From: Thermodesulforhabdaceae bacterium
Lineage (GTDB): Bacteria > Desulfobacterota > Syntrophobacteria > Syntrophobacterales > Thermodesulforhabdaceae
Assembly: GCA_037482015.1 (NCBI GenBank)
Contig: JBBFKT010000011.1
Coordinates: forward strand, 1 to 64,000
DNA: 64,000 nt
Reading direction: 5' to 3'
Shown here piece after piece: positions 46,291-54,384 of the stretch. Both the position numbers and the translations under genes were made by a program. Below the pieces are notes generated by a model. The model did not search any database and was not told where the DNA came from. It saw nothing but the letters and a program-made list of their open reading frames with translations. Every line of letters starts with the position of its first letter. Position 1 is the first letter of the stretch.

Positions 46291-47184
46291 TTACCACTCA
46301 AAACTCTGAACCACAATGATACCTGCCTGTCTTGCCCTCTCCATAACATTTGGTTTCGCAAAGTGCGTTATTATTATAGGGACGACTTCTCCGCCAAACT
46401 CCTGCTTCACTGATTCAACTTGATCCCACACCTGAGAAATTTTAGATATATCGTCAAGTTTCAACACAGCATCCCCGACGAGATAGACTTCTTTACCTTC
46501 GCGAATAGCCTTACCAAAAACGTTTATTTCCGAATCGCCAATATGAGTGCGAATAAGACGGTCTGTTACTTCTATTCCGTAATTTACTTTCAGAAACTCC
46601 GGTAGCTTACGGTATGCCTCATTTTCTAAAGCAAATGCCATACTTCTTGAAAGACCTCCGACTTGATGTCGAAGAACGTCAACGGACGAAGCAAGCTTTG
46701 CAACTTCAATTTCCGTTTTTCTTTGAGCTTCTGCAAGCTCATTCAATCTTTGCTCAGTCCGTTTCTGAGCCTCTGCCAGCTCATCCACCCTTTTCGCCAG
46801 AGATTCAAGTCGCTCCTCAGTCCTTTTTTGAGCCTCCGCCAGTTCATCTACTCTTTTCGCTAGAGATTCAAGCCGTTCCTCAGTCCGTTTCTGGGCTTCC
46901 GCTAGCTCCTCTACCCTTGTCGCTAAAGATTCAAGCCGCTGCTCAGTCCGTTTCTGAGCCTCCGCCAGCTCATTTACTCTTTCTTCGGTGCGCTTTTGTG
47001 CAACTGCAAGATCTTGAACTGTCTTGCCAAGTTCACGCACAATTTCCTTAAGATCGATAAATTCTTTTTTTGTGACAGACTCCTCCCTCTGCCTTTCAAG
47101 TTCCTCCAGCATTGTAATAAGAACTCTACGTAGTTTAGGATCTACCGTATCCAGTTCTTTAATGAAACTAACACTTACTGGCAT
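46291..47184 (-). CDS. Coiled-coil protein with nuclease-like C-terminus, paralogue of the 3738 gene
   Basis: A 297-residue protein sharing its N-terminus (LDTVDPKLRRVLI; compare [13 protein letters not shown]) and LAEAQKRTE repeats with the gene at 3738-4502. Repeats run from about 59 to 165, spaced 14 or 21 residues. The C-terminus (about 180-297) again looks like a PD-(D/E)XK fold but a different subtype: SEINVFG, GKEVYLVGDAVLKL and VVPIIITHFAKPNVMERARQAGIIVVQS. The catalytic E-x-K site (usually GEAK or similar) reads GDAV, so activity is doubtful. It converges on the sigma-54 regulator. Function unknown. Confidence 0.72.
   Translation of the reverse strand: MPVSVSFIKELDTVDPKLRRVLITMLEELERQREESVTKKEFIDLKEIVRELGKTVQDLAVAQKRTEERVNELAEAQKRTEQRLESLATRVEELAEAQKRTEERLESLAKRVDELAEAQKRTEERLESLAKRVDELAEAQKRTEQRLNELAEAQRKTEIEVAKLASSVDVLRHQVGGLSRSMAFALENEAYRKLPEFLKVNYGIEVTDRLIRTHIGDSEINVFGKAIREGKEVYLVGDAVLKLDDISKISQVWDQVESVKQEFGGEVVPIIITHFAKPNVMERARQAGIIVVQSFEW
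46720..47005 (-). repeat. In-gene tandem repeat encoding LAEAQKRTE coiled-coil units
   Basis: Six copies of a unit coding for variants of LAEAQKRTE(E/Q)RLE, spaced 42 or 63 bases. The 63-base units in the middle, coding for [21 protein letters not shown], are almost identical at the nucleotide level, which suggests recent duplication. Confidence 0.75.
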
Positions 47185-47326
47185 GTGATCATTTCCTCCT
47201 GTTTCAAAATGAGTTTTACTTTGAAATTATACTCTAAAGCATAAAAGTTCAAGTCCAATAAAGAGCACTCTAAAAATCTCGTGAGTATCAACTTTATCAT
47301 AGAGCACGTTTGAAACTGCCCCTGAG

Positions 47327-47478
47327 GGTGTTCTAAAAACTCCGTAATAGAATTCTATGTGGTGAATCATATATTGAGGTCGTTTTTAGCTACCTGAGTC
47401 TGGAAAGGTCTTCCAAGCTGAGTTTCGTCCCTGCCTTTTCTATGTTTCGCCACCCCATAATGGAAGTTTTAGAACACC
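47327..47478. mobile_element. MITE-like element with 17-base terminal inverted repeats
   Basis: GGTGTTCTAAAAACTCC (47327-47343) and GGAAGTTTTAGAACACC (47462-47478) are inverted copies matching at 15 of 17 positions, with 12 identical at the outer end. They bound a 152-base non-coding stretch that fills the gap upstream of the redox island. The size and structure suit a non-autonomous transposable element or the remnant of an insertion sequence. I could not make out a clear target-site duplication. Confidence 0.5.
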
Positions 47479-47538
47479 ATCACCTGTCCCTTGACTTAAA
47501 ATAGGGAAAAGCTGAAAACACTCTCTCCCAACAAGTCT

Positions 47539-47561
47539 TACAATGTCAGAAAGACATTGTA
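47539..47561. promoter_or_regulatory. Perfect inverted repeat upstream of the redox island
   Basis: TACAATGTC, five-base spacer AGAAA, GACATTGTA. The nine-base arms are perfect. It lies about 67 bases upstream of the -35 of the candidate promoter and 150 bases upstream of the first ferredoxin gene, a location and size suited to a dimeric regulator, although a small RNA hairpin cannot be excluded. Confidence 0.45.
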
Positions 47562-47627
47562 TGGACAGCCCTACGACCACCCCAATACTCCTACATAAGG
47601 GAATTTTGCAGCGTTCTCTGTTATACC

Positions 47628-47657
47628 TTGACCGCCTTAAAGCTTTCAGAGTATAAG
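47628..47657 (+). promoter_or_regulatory. Candidate sigma-70 promoter of the redox island
   Basis: TTGACC (47628-47633) and TATAAG (47652-47657) are 18 bases apart. Transcription would start near 47664, about 48 bases before the ATG at 47712. This is the best promoter match in the 230 bases between the MITE-like element and the first gene. Confidence 0.55.
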
Positions 47658-47711
47658 AAAACAAAGTCTTCGCAAACGATAACCCGTAAAAGTTTAGCGA
47701 AGGAGAGAAAA

Positions 47712-48200
47712 ATGAAAGAGATTTTTGTTCGTATAGATCGTTGTGTAGGATGTCGTTCCTGTGAGTTAGCCTGCGCTGTAGAGCATTCCCGATCTAAAAA
47801 TCTGTTAGAAGCAATTTCTGAAATTCCTCGACCAAGAAGAAGACTATATGTTGAACAGATCAAAGATCGGAAAGTGCCTTTTCTGTGCCGCCACTGTGAA
47901 GATGCTCCATGTGTGCGAGCTTGCAGGACTAGTGCTTTAAGCCAGGATCCTATAACTAACATAGTAACTCACAATCCAGACCGCTGCATCGGATGCTGGC
48001 TCTGTGCTATGGTATGCCCTTACGGGGTTATAAATCGAGAAGAAGAACGACGAATTGCAATAAAATGTGACAGATGTCCGGAAAGGGCCGAACCAGCCTG
48101 TGTCCAAGCCTGCCCGACAAAGGCTCTGGTTTTTGCTGAAGAACAGGAATTTGCGAAACTTGTTCGGCGTGAAGCTATTTCTCAGATACTTCACGGATAA
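47712..48200 (+). CDS. CooF-like 4Fe-4S dicluster electron-transfer protein
   Basis: From the ATG at 47712, preceded by AAGGAGAG, 162 residues. Cys motifs are CVGCRSCELAC, CRHCEDAPCVRAC, CIGCWLCAMVC and CDRCPERAEPACVQACP, giving up to four clusters in the HycB/CooF pattern. Such proteins pass electrons between a catalytic subunit and a partner. No signal peptide, so cytoplasmic. It ends five bases before the formate-dehydrogenase-like gene and probably serves as its electron acceptor. Confidence 0.9.
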   Translation: MKEIFVRIDRCVGCRSCELACAVEHSRSKNLLEAISEIPRPRRRLYVEQIKDRKVPFLCRHCEDAPCVRACRTSALSQDPITNIVTHNPDRCIGCWLCAMVCPYGVINREEERRIAIKCDRCPERAEPACVQACPTKALVFAEEQEFAKLVRREAISQILHG

Positions 48201-48205
48201 GCTTT

Positions 48206-50251
48206 ATGACAGGAAGCTCGCGTAAGGTCTCTGTTATATGCCCTTACTGCGGCGCTGGATGCAGATTGAACCTCATTGTAGAAAATGGAAAAACGACAAG
48301 CATAGAGTATGATCCTGACCATCCAGTGTCACTAGGGGCTCTTTGCCCCAAAGGGATTTCAGCCGTCGAACTTATTAACCATCCCGAACGGCTCACCTTT
48401 CCTGTTATTCGAAAACCCAACGGAACAATACGTCGCATTAGCTGGGATGAAGCTCTAAAATTTATTGCCGAAAAGCTCCGTCAAATACGATCAGACTTTG
48501 GCGCAGATGCTGTTGGTTTTTTAGCATCAGCCAAGGCTTCTAACGAAGAAAACTACTTATTTCAAAAACTAGCCCGCCTTTTCGGTTCTCCCCACGTAGA
48601 TCACTGCGCTAGACTCTGCCACGCTCCATCTATTGTAGCACTTAGTCGAGCTTTCGGATCAGGCGCTATGACCAACCCAATAGCAGATCTGGAAAACTCT
48701 CGATGTATCCTGATAATCGGCTCCAACTTTTCCGAAAACCACCCGGTGGTATCGCGTTGGGTATGGAATGCAAAAGATCGTGGAGCCTTCATAATAGCAG
48801 TCGATCCTCGGAAAACTCCAACAACCGAGATAGCTCATCTTCATCTTATGATCAAACCGGGAACAGATGGAATACTCCTAAATGCTATCATGGCACAAAT
48901 TCTTCGCGAAGGGCTAGCAAACTACGATTTTATTGCATCTCGAACCGAAGGTTTTGAAAATCTTAAGGCAAAGCTTCAAAAAATCGATGTTACTAAGGCA
49001 GCCGAACAGGTGGGAGTGCCAGCAGGTGATATTGTGATAGCTGCTCGTAAATATGCTGCATCTTCCGCATCCGCTATAATCTACTGCATGGGAATCACTC
49101 AACATCGCAACGGAACAGCCTATGCCGCATCCTGCGCAAACTTGGCTCTTTTATGCGGGCAGATTGGAAGACCCGGAACGGGTCTATTTCCACTACGAGG
49201 ACAGAATAATGTCCAGGGTGCATCGGATATGGGTGCTCTTGCGGAATTTCTTCCCGGTTATGTTCGAGCTGACGATTCGGAAAAAAGGCGCATCATAGCA
49301 AAGCAGTGGGGATGTGATGATCTTCCATCCGGTGGATTAAGTGTCACGGAAATCATTAATGCTATCCTAGACAACAAAATAAAAGCTCTGTTCGTGATGG
49401 GAGAAAATCCCATTGTGTCGGATCCTTCAGCATCAGAAACCGAAAAAGCTCTGTCAAAGCTAGACATTCTGGTTGTGCAGGATCCTTTCATGACCGAAAC
49501 AGCAGGCTTTGCTCACATCGTTCTTCCCGCAGCAATGTGGGCGGAAAAGTCAGGAAGTTACACCAACACAGAACGTAGAATTCAATGGTCGCCGAAGGCT
49601 CTGGATCCACCGGGTGAAGCAAAACCAGATTTGTGGATCATCGGAAACCTCGGCAAGTTACTTGGACTTTGGGAAACAATACCGCAACCTCAGGATGTGC
49701 TAAGAGAAATCAATCGAGTGGTTCCGTTTTATGGTGGTGTCACCCCTGAACGCATAGAAACGTCCAGGGAAGGACTTATCTGGCCATGTTTGAACGAACA
49801 TCATGAGGGAACACCCATTCTCTATTCTGAAAAGTTTCATCGAGAAAACGGACGTGCTCTATTCACTGTTCCGGACGGTGACTTTGAAGACTTAAAATCC
49901 CACGAACAATTCGCACTTATAACAGGACGAGTCGTTGTTCATTATAATTCTGGATCATTCACAAGAAGGCTTCCATCACTGATGCGCTACAGTTCAAAAC
50001 TTGAAGTAACATTACACCCTTATGATGCGAGTAAGCTCGATGTTAAGGACGGAAACATTGTATTGGTAAAAACTTCCAGCGGAACCGTTGAAGCTGTAGC
50101 GAAAATTAGTTCTTCAGTCAGACAGGGAAGCGTTTTTATGCCATTTCATTTTCCTGAAGCTAATAAACTGACCACAAGGGATCTGGATCCTATTGCCCGG
50201 ATTCCCTCTTTCAAAGATGCTCAATGCCAACTAATTAAGAAGGAGCAATAA
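48206..50251 (+). CDS. Cytoplasmic formate-dehydrogenase-like molybdopterin enzyme (Cys type)
   Basis: A 681-residue bis-molybdopterin oxidoreductase of the FdhF family. The 4Fe-4S site is CPYCGAGCRLNL followed by GALCPKG. The metal ligand is Cys in HCARLCHAPS; in FdhH the same place is selenocysteine (CCARVUH), but here the codon is TGC. Later blocks are GTDGILLNAIMAQIL, GTGLFPLRGQNNVQGASDMG and the C-terminal cofactor-binding domain from about 555. There is no Tat signal, so it works in the cytoplasm. It should interconvert formate and CO2 (or a related substrate) with the flanking ferredoxins. Confidence 0.88.
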   Translation: MTGSSRKVSVICPYCGAGCRLNLIVENGKTTSIEYDPDHPVSLGALCPKGISAVELINHPERLTFPVIRKPNGTIRRISWDEALKFIAEKLRQIRSDFGADAVGFLASAKASNEENYLFQKLARLFGSPHVDHCARLCHAPSIVALSRAFGSGAMTNPIADLENSRCILIIGSNFSENHPVVSRWVWNAKDRGAFIIAVDPRKTPTTEIAHLHLMIKPGTDGILLNAIMAQILREGLANYDFIASRTEGFENLKAKLQKIDVTKAAEQVGVPAGDIVIAARKYAASSASAIIYCMGITQHRNGTAYAASCANLALLCGQIGRPGTGLFPLRGQNNVQGASDMGALAEFLPGYVRADDSEKRRIIAKQWGCDDLPSGGLSVTEIINAILDNKIKALFVMGENPIVSDPSASETEKALSKLDILVVQDPFMTETAGFAHIVLPAAMWAEKSGSYTNTERRIQWSPKALDPPGEAKPDLWIIGNLGKLLGLWETIPQPQDVLREINRVVPFYGGVTPERIETSREGLIWPCLNEHHEGTPILYSEKFHRENGRALFTVPDGDFEDLKSHEQFALITGRVVVHYNSGSFTRRLPSLMRYSSKLEVTLHPYDASKLDVKDGNIVLVKTSSGTVEAVAKISSSVRQGSVFMPFHFPEANKLTTRDLDPIARIPSFKDAQCQLIKKEQ

Positions 50252-50257
50252 CACAAC

Positions 50258-50812
50258 ATGGCGGGTTGGAAAGTTATCATAAAGCCTGAGCGCTGTATTG
50301 GATGCCATGCTTGCGAGATAGCTTGCGAACAGACTCACGGGGGAATTGGAAACATACAGCTTCGTGGTGCTCCGGTTTTTTGTCGCCACTGTGAAGTCCC
50401 CCCCTGTATTATCTCCTGCTACAGAAATGCTCTCGAAATGCAGGATGGTAGAGTTCTCCTAAGAAGAGAACTTTGCACCAATTGTGGTATTTGCGTTCTT
50501 GCCTGCCCATTTGGAGCCATAATGACGACAATGATAATCCGTAAAATAGAATCCAGGGATGTAACTAATCATAAGGAGTCTTTGCTGGGTCGCTTTTTGA
50601 GTAAACAAGATCTCTCCAGGGAGTGCCAGAATCTTCTGGTTCATAAATGTGATGGATGCATTGAAAAAGCCGGGGCGGAAAAAGTTTGTCCTGCCTGTGC
50701 CGCCACATGTCCTTCTGGAGCGATCGAATACAGAAAAGATATCTCAGGAATTTTATACTCAAAACGAATAAAAGCTTACGAAACCTACCTGTTAATTGAT
50801 AAAACTGTTTAG
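50258..50812 (+). CDS. Second CooF-like 4Fe-4S electron-transfer protein
   Basis: A 184-residue protein with CIGCHACEIAC, CRHCEVPPCIISC, CTNCGICVLAC and a modified last site, CDGCIEK followed by CPACAATCP. An insert of about 35 residues before the last site is longer than in the ferredoxin at 47712. It starts six bases after the formate-dehydrogenase-like gene. It is the likely electron carrier between that enzyme and further partners, and has no signal peptide. Confidence 0.87.
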   Translation: MAGWKVIIKPERCIGCHACEIACEQTHGGIGNIQLRGAPVFCRHCEVPPCIISCYRNALEMQDGRVLLRRELCTNCGICVLACPFGAIMTTMIIRKIESRDVTNHKESLLGRFLSKQDLSRECQNLLVHKCDGCIEKAGAEKVCPACAATCPSGAIEYRKDISGILYSKRIKAYETYLLIDKTV

Positions 50813-50825
50813 AAGAGGCACTACC

Positions 50826-51197
50826 GTGAAGGGGATTTTTATCAGTCCAGATTTATGTATAGGATGTTACGCTTGTTCGAATGTCTGCGAGCGTGGAATT
50901 GCACGACTTGAAGAAACAAAAGAATTTAGAAAAATTATTGTATCTGGTTTTTGTCCAGAGGAATGCGAAAGTTGCAAAGATGTCTGCCCTACTGAAGCCA
51001 TAAAGGTTATAGAAAACCCCATACCTTCTCAAGAAATAGTCTTCAGGTTGACTCCATGCCGACGCTGTGGCATTCCAACTGCTCCAGAACGCATGCTAGA
51101 TTTCATCTCCCGAAGAATGAATCAGCCTCTTTTTGAACTTGATCTCTGTATCACCTGCCGACAACAACTTACGTGGGATGTAATTCGAAAAAGCTAA
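50826..51197 (+). CDS. Ferredoxin-like protein with extra CxxC pairs
   Basis: From the GTG at 50826 (AGAGG ribosome site) 123 residues. It has one normal cluster motif (CIGCYACSNVC), one rearranged motif (CPEECESCKDVCP) and two CxxC pairs (PCRRCG and LCITC) that might bind zinc or another metal. I do not recognise a named family. It sits in the same run with overlapping or very short gaps and may be an adaptor for one of the two molybdoenzymes. Confidence 0.75.
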   Translation: MKGIFISPDLCIGCYACSNVCERGIARLEETKEFRKIIVSGFCPEECESCKDVCPTEAIKVIENPIPSQEIVFRLTPCRRCGIPTAPERMLDFISRRMNQPLFELDLCITCRQQLTWDVIRKS

Positions 51198-51277
51198 CTA
51201 ACCTATACCACTATCACAACATCCATGTTCACGGAATAAGGTTGATCCTCATCTAATCTAGGAGGATAAAAAACATT

Positions 51278-52216
51278 ATGAAAGATTTTGTAATCGAATT
51301 TTTGATTTGTCCTTCCTGCCTTCCTGAAGAATACTCTCTCCATGAGAGAATAAAGCATCGAGATGGAAACGATATTATCTCTGGAGAGCTTTTATGTCCC
51401 AACTGTCGCAAAGTCTTTCCTATCTGTGATGGCGTCGCTTTACTAAATATAACCCCGGAACAGATACCTCTTCCGGGCAATAAATATGAAACTCCTCAAT
51501 CTCTCTCATCATACCTTTGGGGACATTACGGGAATCTTATGGGAGAAGAAGAGCACATAGATGCTTATCAGACATGGGTTGATGTTGTGGACGAATCCCG
51601 AGGACTAGCCCTTGATATTGGATGCGCGGTGGGACGATTTTCACTGGAAATGAGCACAAAAAGCGATATGGTGGTCGGAATTGATCTTTCACTTCTTTTT
51701 ATCAAAACAGCTCGTAAGATAGCAAAAGAAGGAAGCCTAAAGGCCAAGCTCTTTGAAGAAGGATTAATCGCCCGAGAACAAGAATTTTCTCTTCCATCAT
51801 CGTGGCATCCAGAAAAAGTTGAGTTTATCGTAGCCGATGCCCTTAACCTTCCATTTAAGTCTGGAGTTGCTTCTCAGGTTTCTTCTCTGAATGTTATTGA
51901 CAAAGTCCCAAGCCCATTAAGACACATAAAGGAAATGGACAGAGTTTCCCGAAAAAGCGGAGCCCAGTGCCTTATATCGGATCCTTTCTCATGGTCTCCA
52001 GAGGCCTCACCCGTTGACGAATGGCTGGGAGGCAAAGAAAACGGTGCCTTTTCAGGCTATGGAATTGAAAATATTATAAAAATTCTTAACTCAAGAGAAA
52101 CTTTTTTATTCCCACCATGGAGAATAATCTACAGAGGACATGTGTGGTGGAAGTTAAGAAATCACCGAAACCATTTCGAATTGATCCGTAGCCTTTTTAT
52201 AAAGGCAGCTAGATAA
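51278..52216 (+). CDS. Class I SAM methyltransferase with N-terminal Trm112-like zinc ribbon
   Basis: A 312-residue protein. Residues 1-60 form a Trm112-like ribbon (LICPSCLPEEYS, ELLCPNCRKVFPICDGVALLNI). A Rossmann methyltransferase domain follows, with LALDIGCAVGRFSLEMS (SAM site, about 108-124), VVGIDLS and VEFIVADALNLPFKSGVASQV. AGGAGGAT precedes the ATG. The target is unknown; a small molecule, quinone or polypeptide are all possible. Its place between an iron-sulfur protein and a molybdoenzyme suggests cofactor or substrate modification for that pathway. Confidence 0.82.
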   Translation: MKDFVIEFLICPSCLPEEYSLHERIKHRDGNDIISGELLCPNCRKVFPICDGVALLNITPEQIPLPGNKYETPQSLSSYLWGHYGNLMGEEEHIDAYQTWVDVVDESRGLALDIGCAVGRFSLEMSTKSDMVVGIDLSLLFIKTARKIAKEGSLKAKLFEEGLIAREQEFSLPSSWHPEKVEFIVADALNLPFKSGVASQVSSLNVIDKVPSPLRHIKEMDRVSRKSGAQCLISDPFSWSPEASPVDEWLGGKENGAFSGYGIENIIKILNSRETFLFPPWRIIYRGHVWWKLRNHRNHFELIRSLFIKAAR

Positions 52217-52238
52217 ATAAAAAGTCAGGAGAAAAAAC

Positions 52239-54314
52239 ATGGTAAAATATACAGTGTGTAGACTCTGCTCAGCTTGCTGTCCCATTGAAGTAAAAATAGA
52301 AGAAAACAGACTGGTGGGAGCGGAAAGGCTTTCTTTTATTCCTCCACATAAGCGTCTAGTATGCCCTAAACTGAAAGCTTCTACTGAAATTGTTTATTCA
52401 AAAAGTCGCCTACTAAAACCGCTAATCCGAAAAAATAGAAATGAAGAATTTCGGGAAGCTTCCTGGGAAGATGCTTTATCCTTTGCAGCCGAAAAACTTC
52501 AAAAAATCAAAGATTTTAATGGAGCAAAGGCTGTTGCGTGGCTTAGGGGCATGGCTGCCGATTGGGGTGCCCCATGGGACTACGCAAACCGACTCATGAG
52601 TGCCTTCGGTTCCCCAAACGCTATAGGAAACGGTTCAGTATGTCATGTTGCCAGAGAAATGGCTCACACATACACCTACGGAGCGATGACGGTTCCCATG
52701 GCAAAAGATTCAAAGTGTATTGTGGTCTGGGGAAAAAATGACAAAAACACTGCTCCAGCTATGGCTGAAGCCATTATTTTTGCAAAGGAGCGAGGAGCAA
52801 AGCTCATTGTGGTGGATCCAGTCAGGACTTTTTTTGCCAAACAAGCTGATATCTGGCTTCAGATAAGACCTGGCTACGATGGACTCCTTGCCATGTCCAT
52901 GCTACACGAAATCATCAAGCAGGGTCTTTACGACGAGGCTTTTATAGAATCTTACTGCATTGGCTTTGATGAACTTTGTGGCGTGGCACTGGACGATCGT
53001 TACAGCCCTGAAAAAGTCTCCAAAACTCTATGGATTGATGCCAAGCTAATACGTGAATCGGCTCGGATTTACGCATCAACAAAACCTGCATGTATCATTG
53101 ATGGAAACGGTCTTGATATGCAACTTGAGGTGTTTCAAGCTACAAGAGCAGTGGCAATTTTGCGAGCGGTTACAGGGAATATTGACATCCCAGGCGGTGA
53201 TTTCATGCCACAACCTGTGCCTTTGAAAAATATTCAACTAAAAGAACTTCTTCCTTCAGACGTTGAACCAATCACAGCTTCCTATCCTTTGTTTAGTAAA
53301 TTCCATCCAACCTGGGGACTTCACGCTCAATCCTGCCTTATTGATGCCATCCTTGATGAAAAACCTTACCCCATTAAAGCAGTTATTGTGCAGTCGGGAA
53401 ACCCGGCAATCACAATGACTGAGTCAAATAGAGTAGCTTCAGCTCTGGAGAGGCTGGAATTTCTGGTGGTAGTCGATCTTTTCCGAAACAGAACTTCGGA
53501 GTTTGCCCACGTGATACTTCCAGCCACAACATGCTTTGAAAAAACTCAATTGAACCGGGCTTCAATGAGAAACAGTCTGGTGGTATTGCAAAATCAGGTA
53601 ATTCCATGGGTTGGTGAAAGCCGCCCTGACTGGAAAATTGTCTTCGATTTGGCTCATTATCTTGGTCTGGGACAATATTTCCCATGGAAAGACGTAGAAG
53701 AAGCGATTGACGAACAGTTAGAACCTTCGGGGCTCTCGGTGGAAAAACTGAGAAAACACCCCCAGGGGCTCTATGCTTCGGCTCTAACCTATGAAAAACA
53801 TCGCACCGATGGCTTTCCAACCCCATCTGGAAAGGTAGAGCTTTTTTCAGAGAGACTGGAAGCCGCAGGTTATGATCCAGTGCCTTATAAAAGTGGTTTT
53901 CCCGAAGATCCTATAAGTTTTTCAGAACTGAAAGACCAATACCCAATAATAGGCATAAGTGGCGAAAGAAGAAATTGCTATACTCACACTCAATTCTTTC
54001 AGATCCCATCACTTAGAAAACTCGATCCTGAACCAGCTATAGAGATTCACCCTGCCGATGCGGATAAACTAGGTATAGAAACAGGAAAGGAAGTGCTCGT
54101 TTCCACTCCAAAAGGTGAAGTCAAAATGAAGACCCGAATTTCCGATGTTGTGCCTCAAGGAGTAATTCGCATCCCATGGGGCTGGGGGGAAGTAAATCCT
54201 ATGTGGAATGTCAACAATCTCACGGATGATGGAGTGCGAAATCCCATAACGAGCACACCATCAAACAGGAGCTTTTACTGTAAAATAGAAGCGTTACAGA
54301 AAGAGTTAAGTTAG
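52239..54314 (+). CDS. Second cytoplasmic molybdopterin oxidoreductase
   Basis: A 691-residue enzyme of the DMSO-reductase superfamily. The N-terminal cluster site is CRLCSACCPIEVKI with RLVCPKLKAS; the likely metal ligand is Cys in GSVCHVAREMAH (about 131-142). Cofactor-binding blocks are VVWGKNDKNTAPAMAEAI, RPGYDGLLAMSML and the C-terminal EIHPADADKLGIETG and RIPWGWGE. It is closest in outline to polysulfide, thiosulfate or arsenate reductase-like catalytic subunits, but has no Tat signal, so the substrate must be cytoplasmic. Function within the group is not assigned. Confidence 0.83.
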   Translation: MVKYTVCRLCSACCPIEVKIEENRLVGAERLSFIPPHKRLVCPKLKASTEIVYSKSRLLKPLIRKNRNEEFREASWEDALSFAAEKLQKIKDFNGAKAVAWLRGMAADWGAPWDYANRLMSAFGSPNAIGNGSVCHVAREMAHTYTYGAMTVPMAKDSKCIVVWGKNDKNTAPAMAEAIIFAKERGAKLIVVDPVRTFFAKQADIWLQIRPGYDGLLAMSMLHEIIKQGLYDEAFIESYCIGFDELCGVALDDRYSPEKVSKTLWIDAKLIRESARIYASTKPACIIDGNGLDMQLEVFQATRAVAILRAVTGNIDIPGGDFMPQPVPLKNIQLKELLPSDVEPITASYPLFSKFHPTWGLHAQSCLIDAILDEKPYPIKAVIVQSGNPAITMTESNRVASALERLEFLVVVDLFRNRTSEFAHVILPATTCFEKTQLNRASMRNSLVVLQNQVIPWVGESRPDWKIVFDLAHYLGLGQYFPWKDVEEAIDEQLEPSGLSVEKLRKHPQGLYASALTYEKHRTDGFPTPSGKVELFSERLEAAGYDPVPYKSGFPEDPISFSELKDQYPIIGISGERRNCYTHTQFFQIPSLRKLDPEPAIEIHPADADKLGIETGKEVLVSTPKGEVKMKTRISDVVPQGVIRIPWGWGEVNPMWNVNNLTDDGVRNPITSTPSNRSFYCKIEALQKELS

Positions 54315-54384
54315 CTTTGAAAAGTTGAGGTGTAAGCAACTCAGCAAACCGTTATCAACTCCAAACAACGCGGGAGGTAAAGGG

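Noticed and set aside
47585-47711. Sigma-54 promoter for the redox genes
   Set aside because: A TTGCA occurs near 47606 but no GG lies at the right distance, whereas a sigma-70-like pair does.
48206-50251. Selenocysteine in the formate-dehydrogenase-like enzyme
   Set aside because: The ligand codon at the FdhH Sec position is TGC, so it is a Cys enzyme even though the organism seems to use Sec in the DsrE gene.
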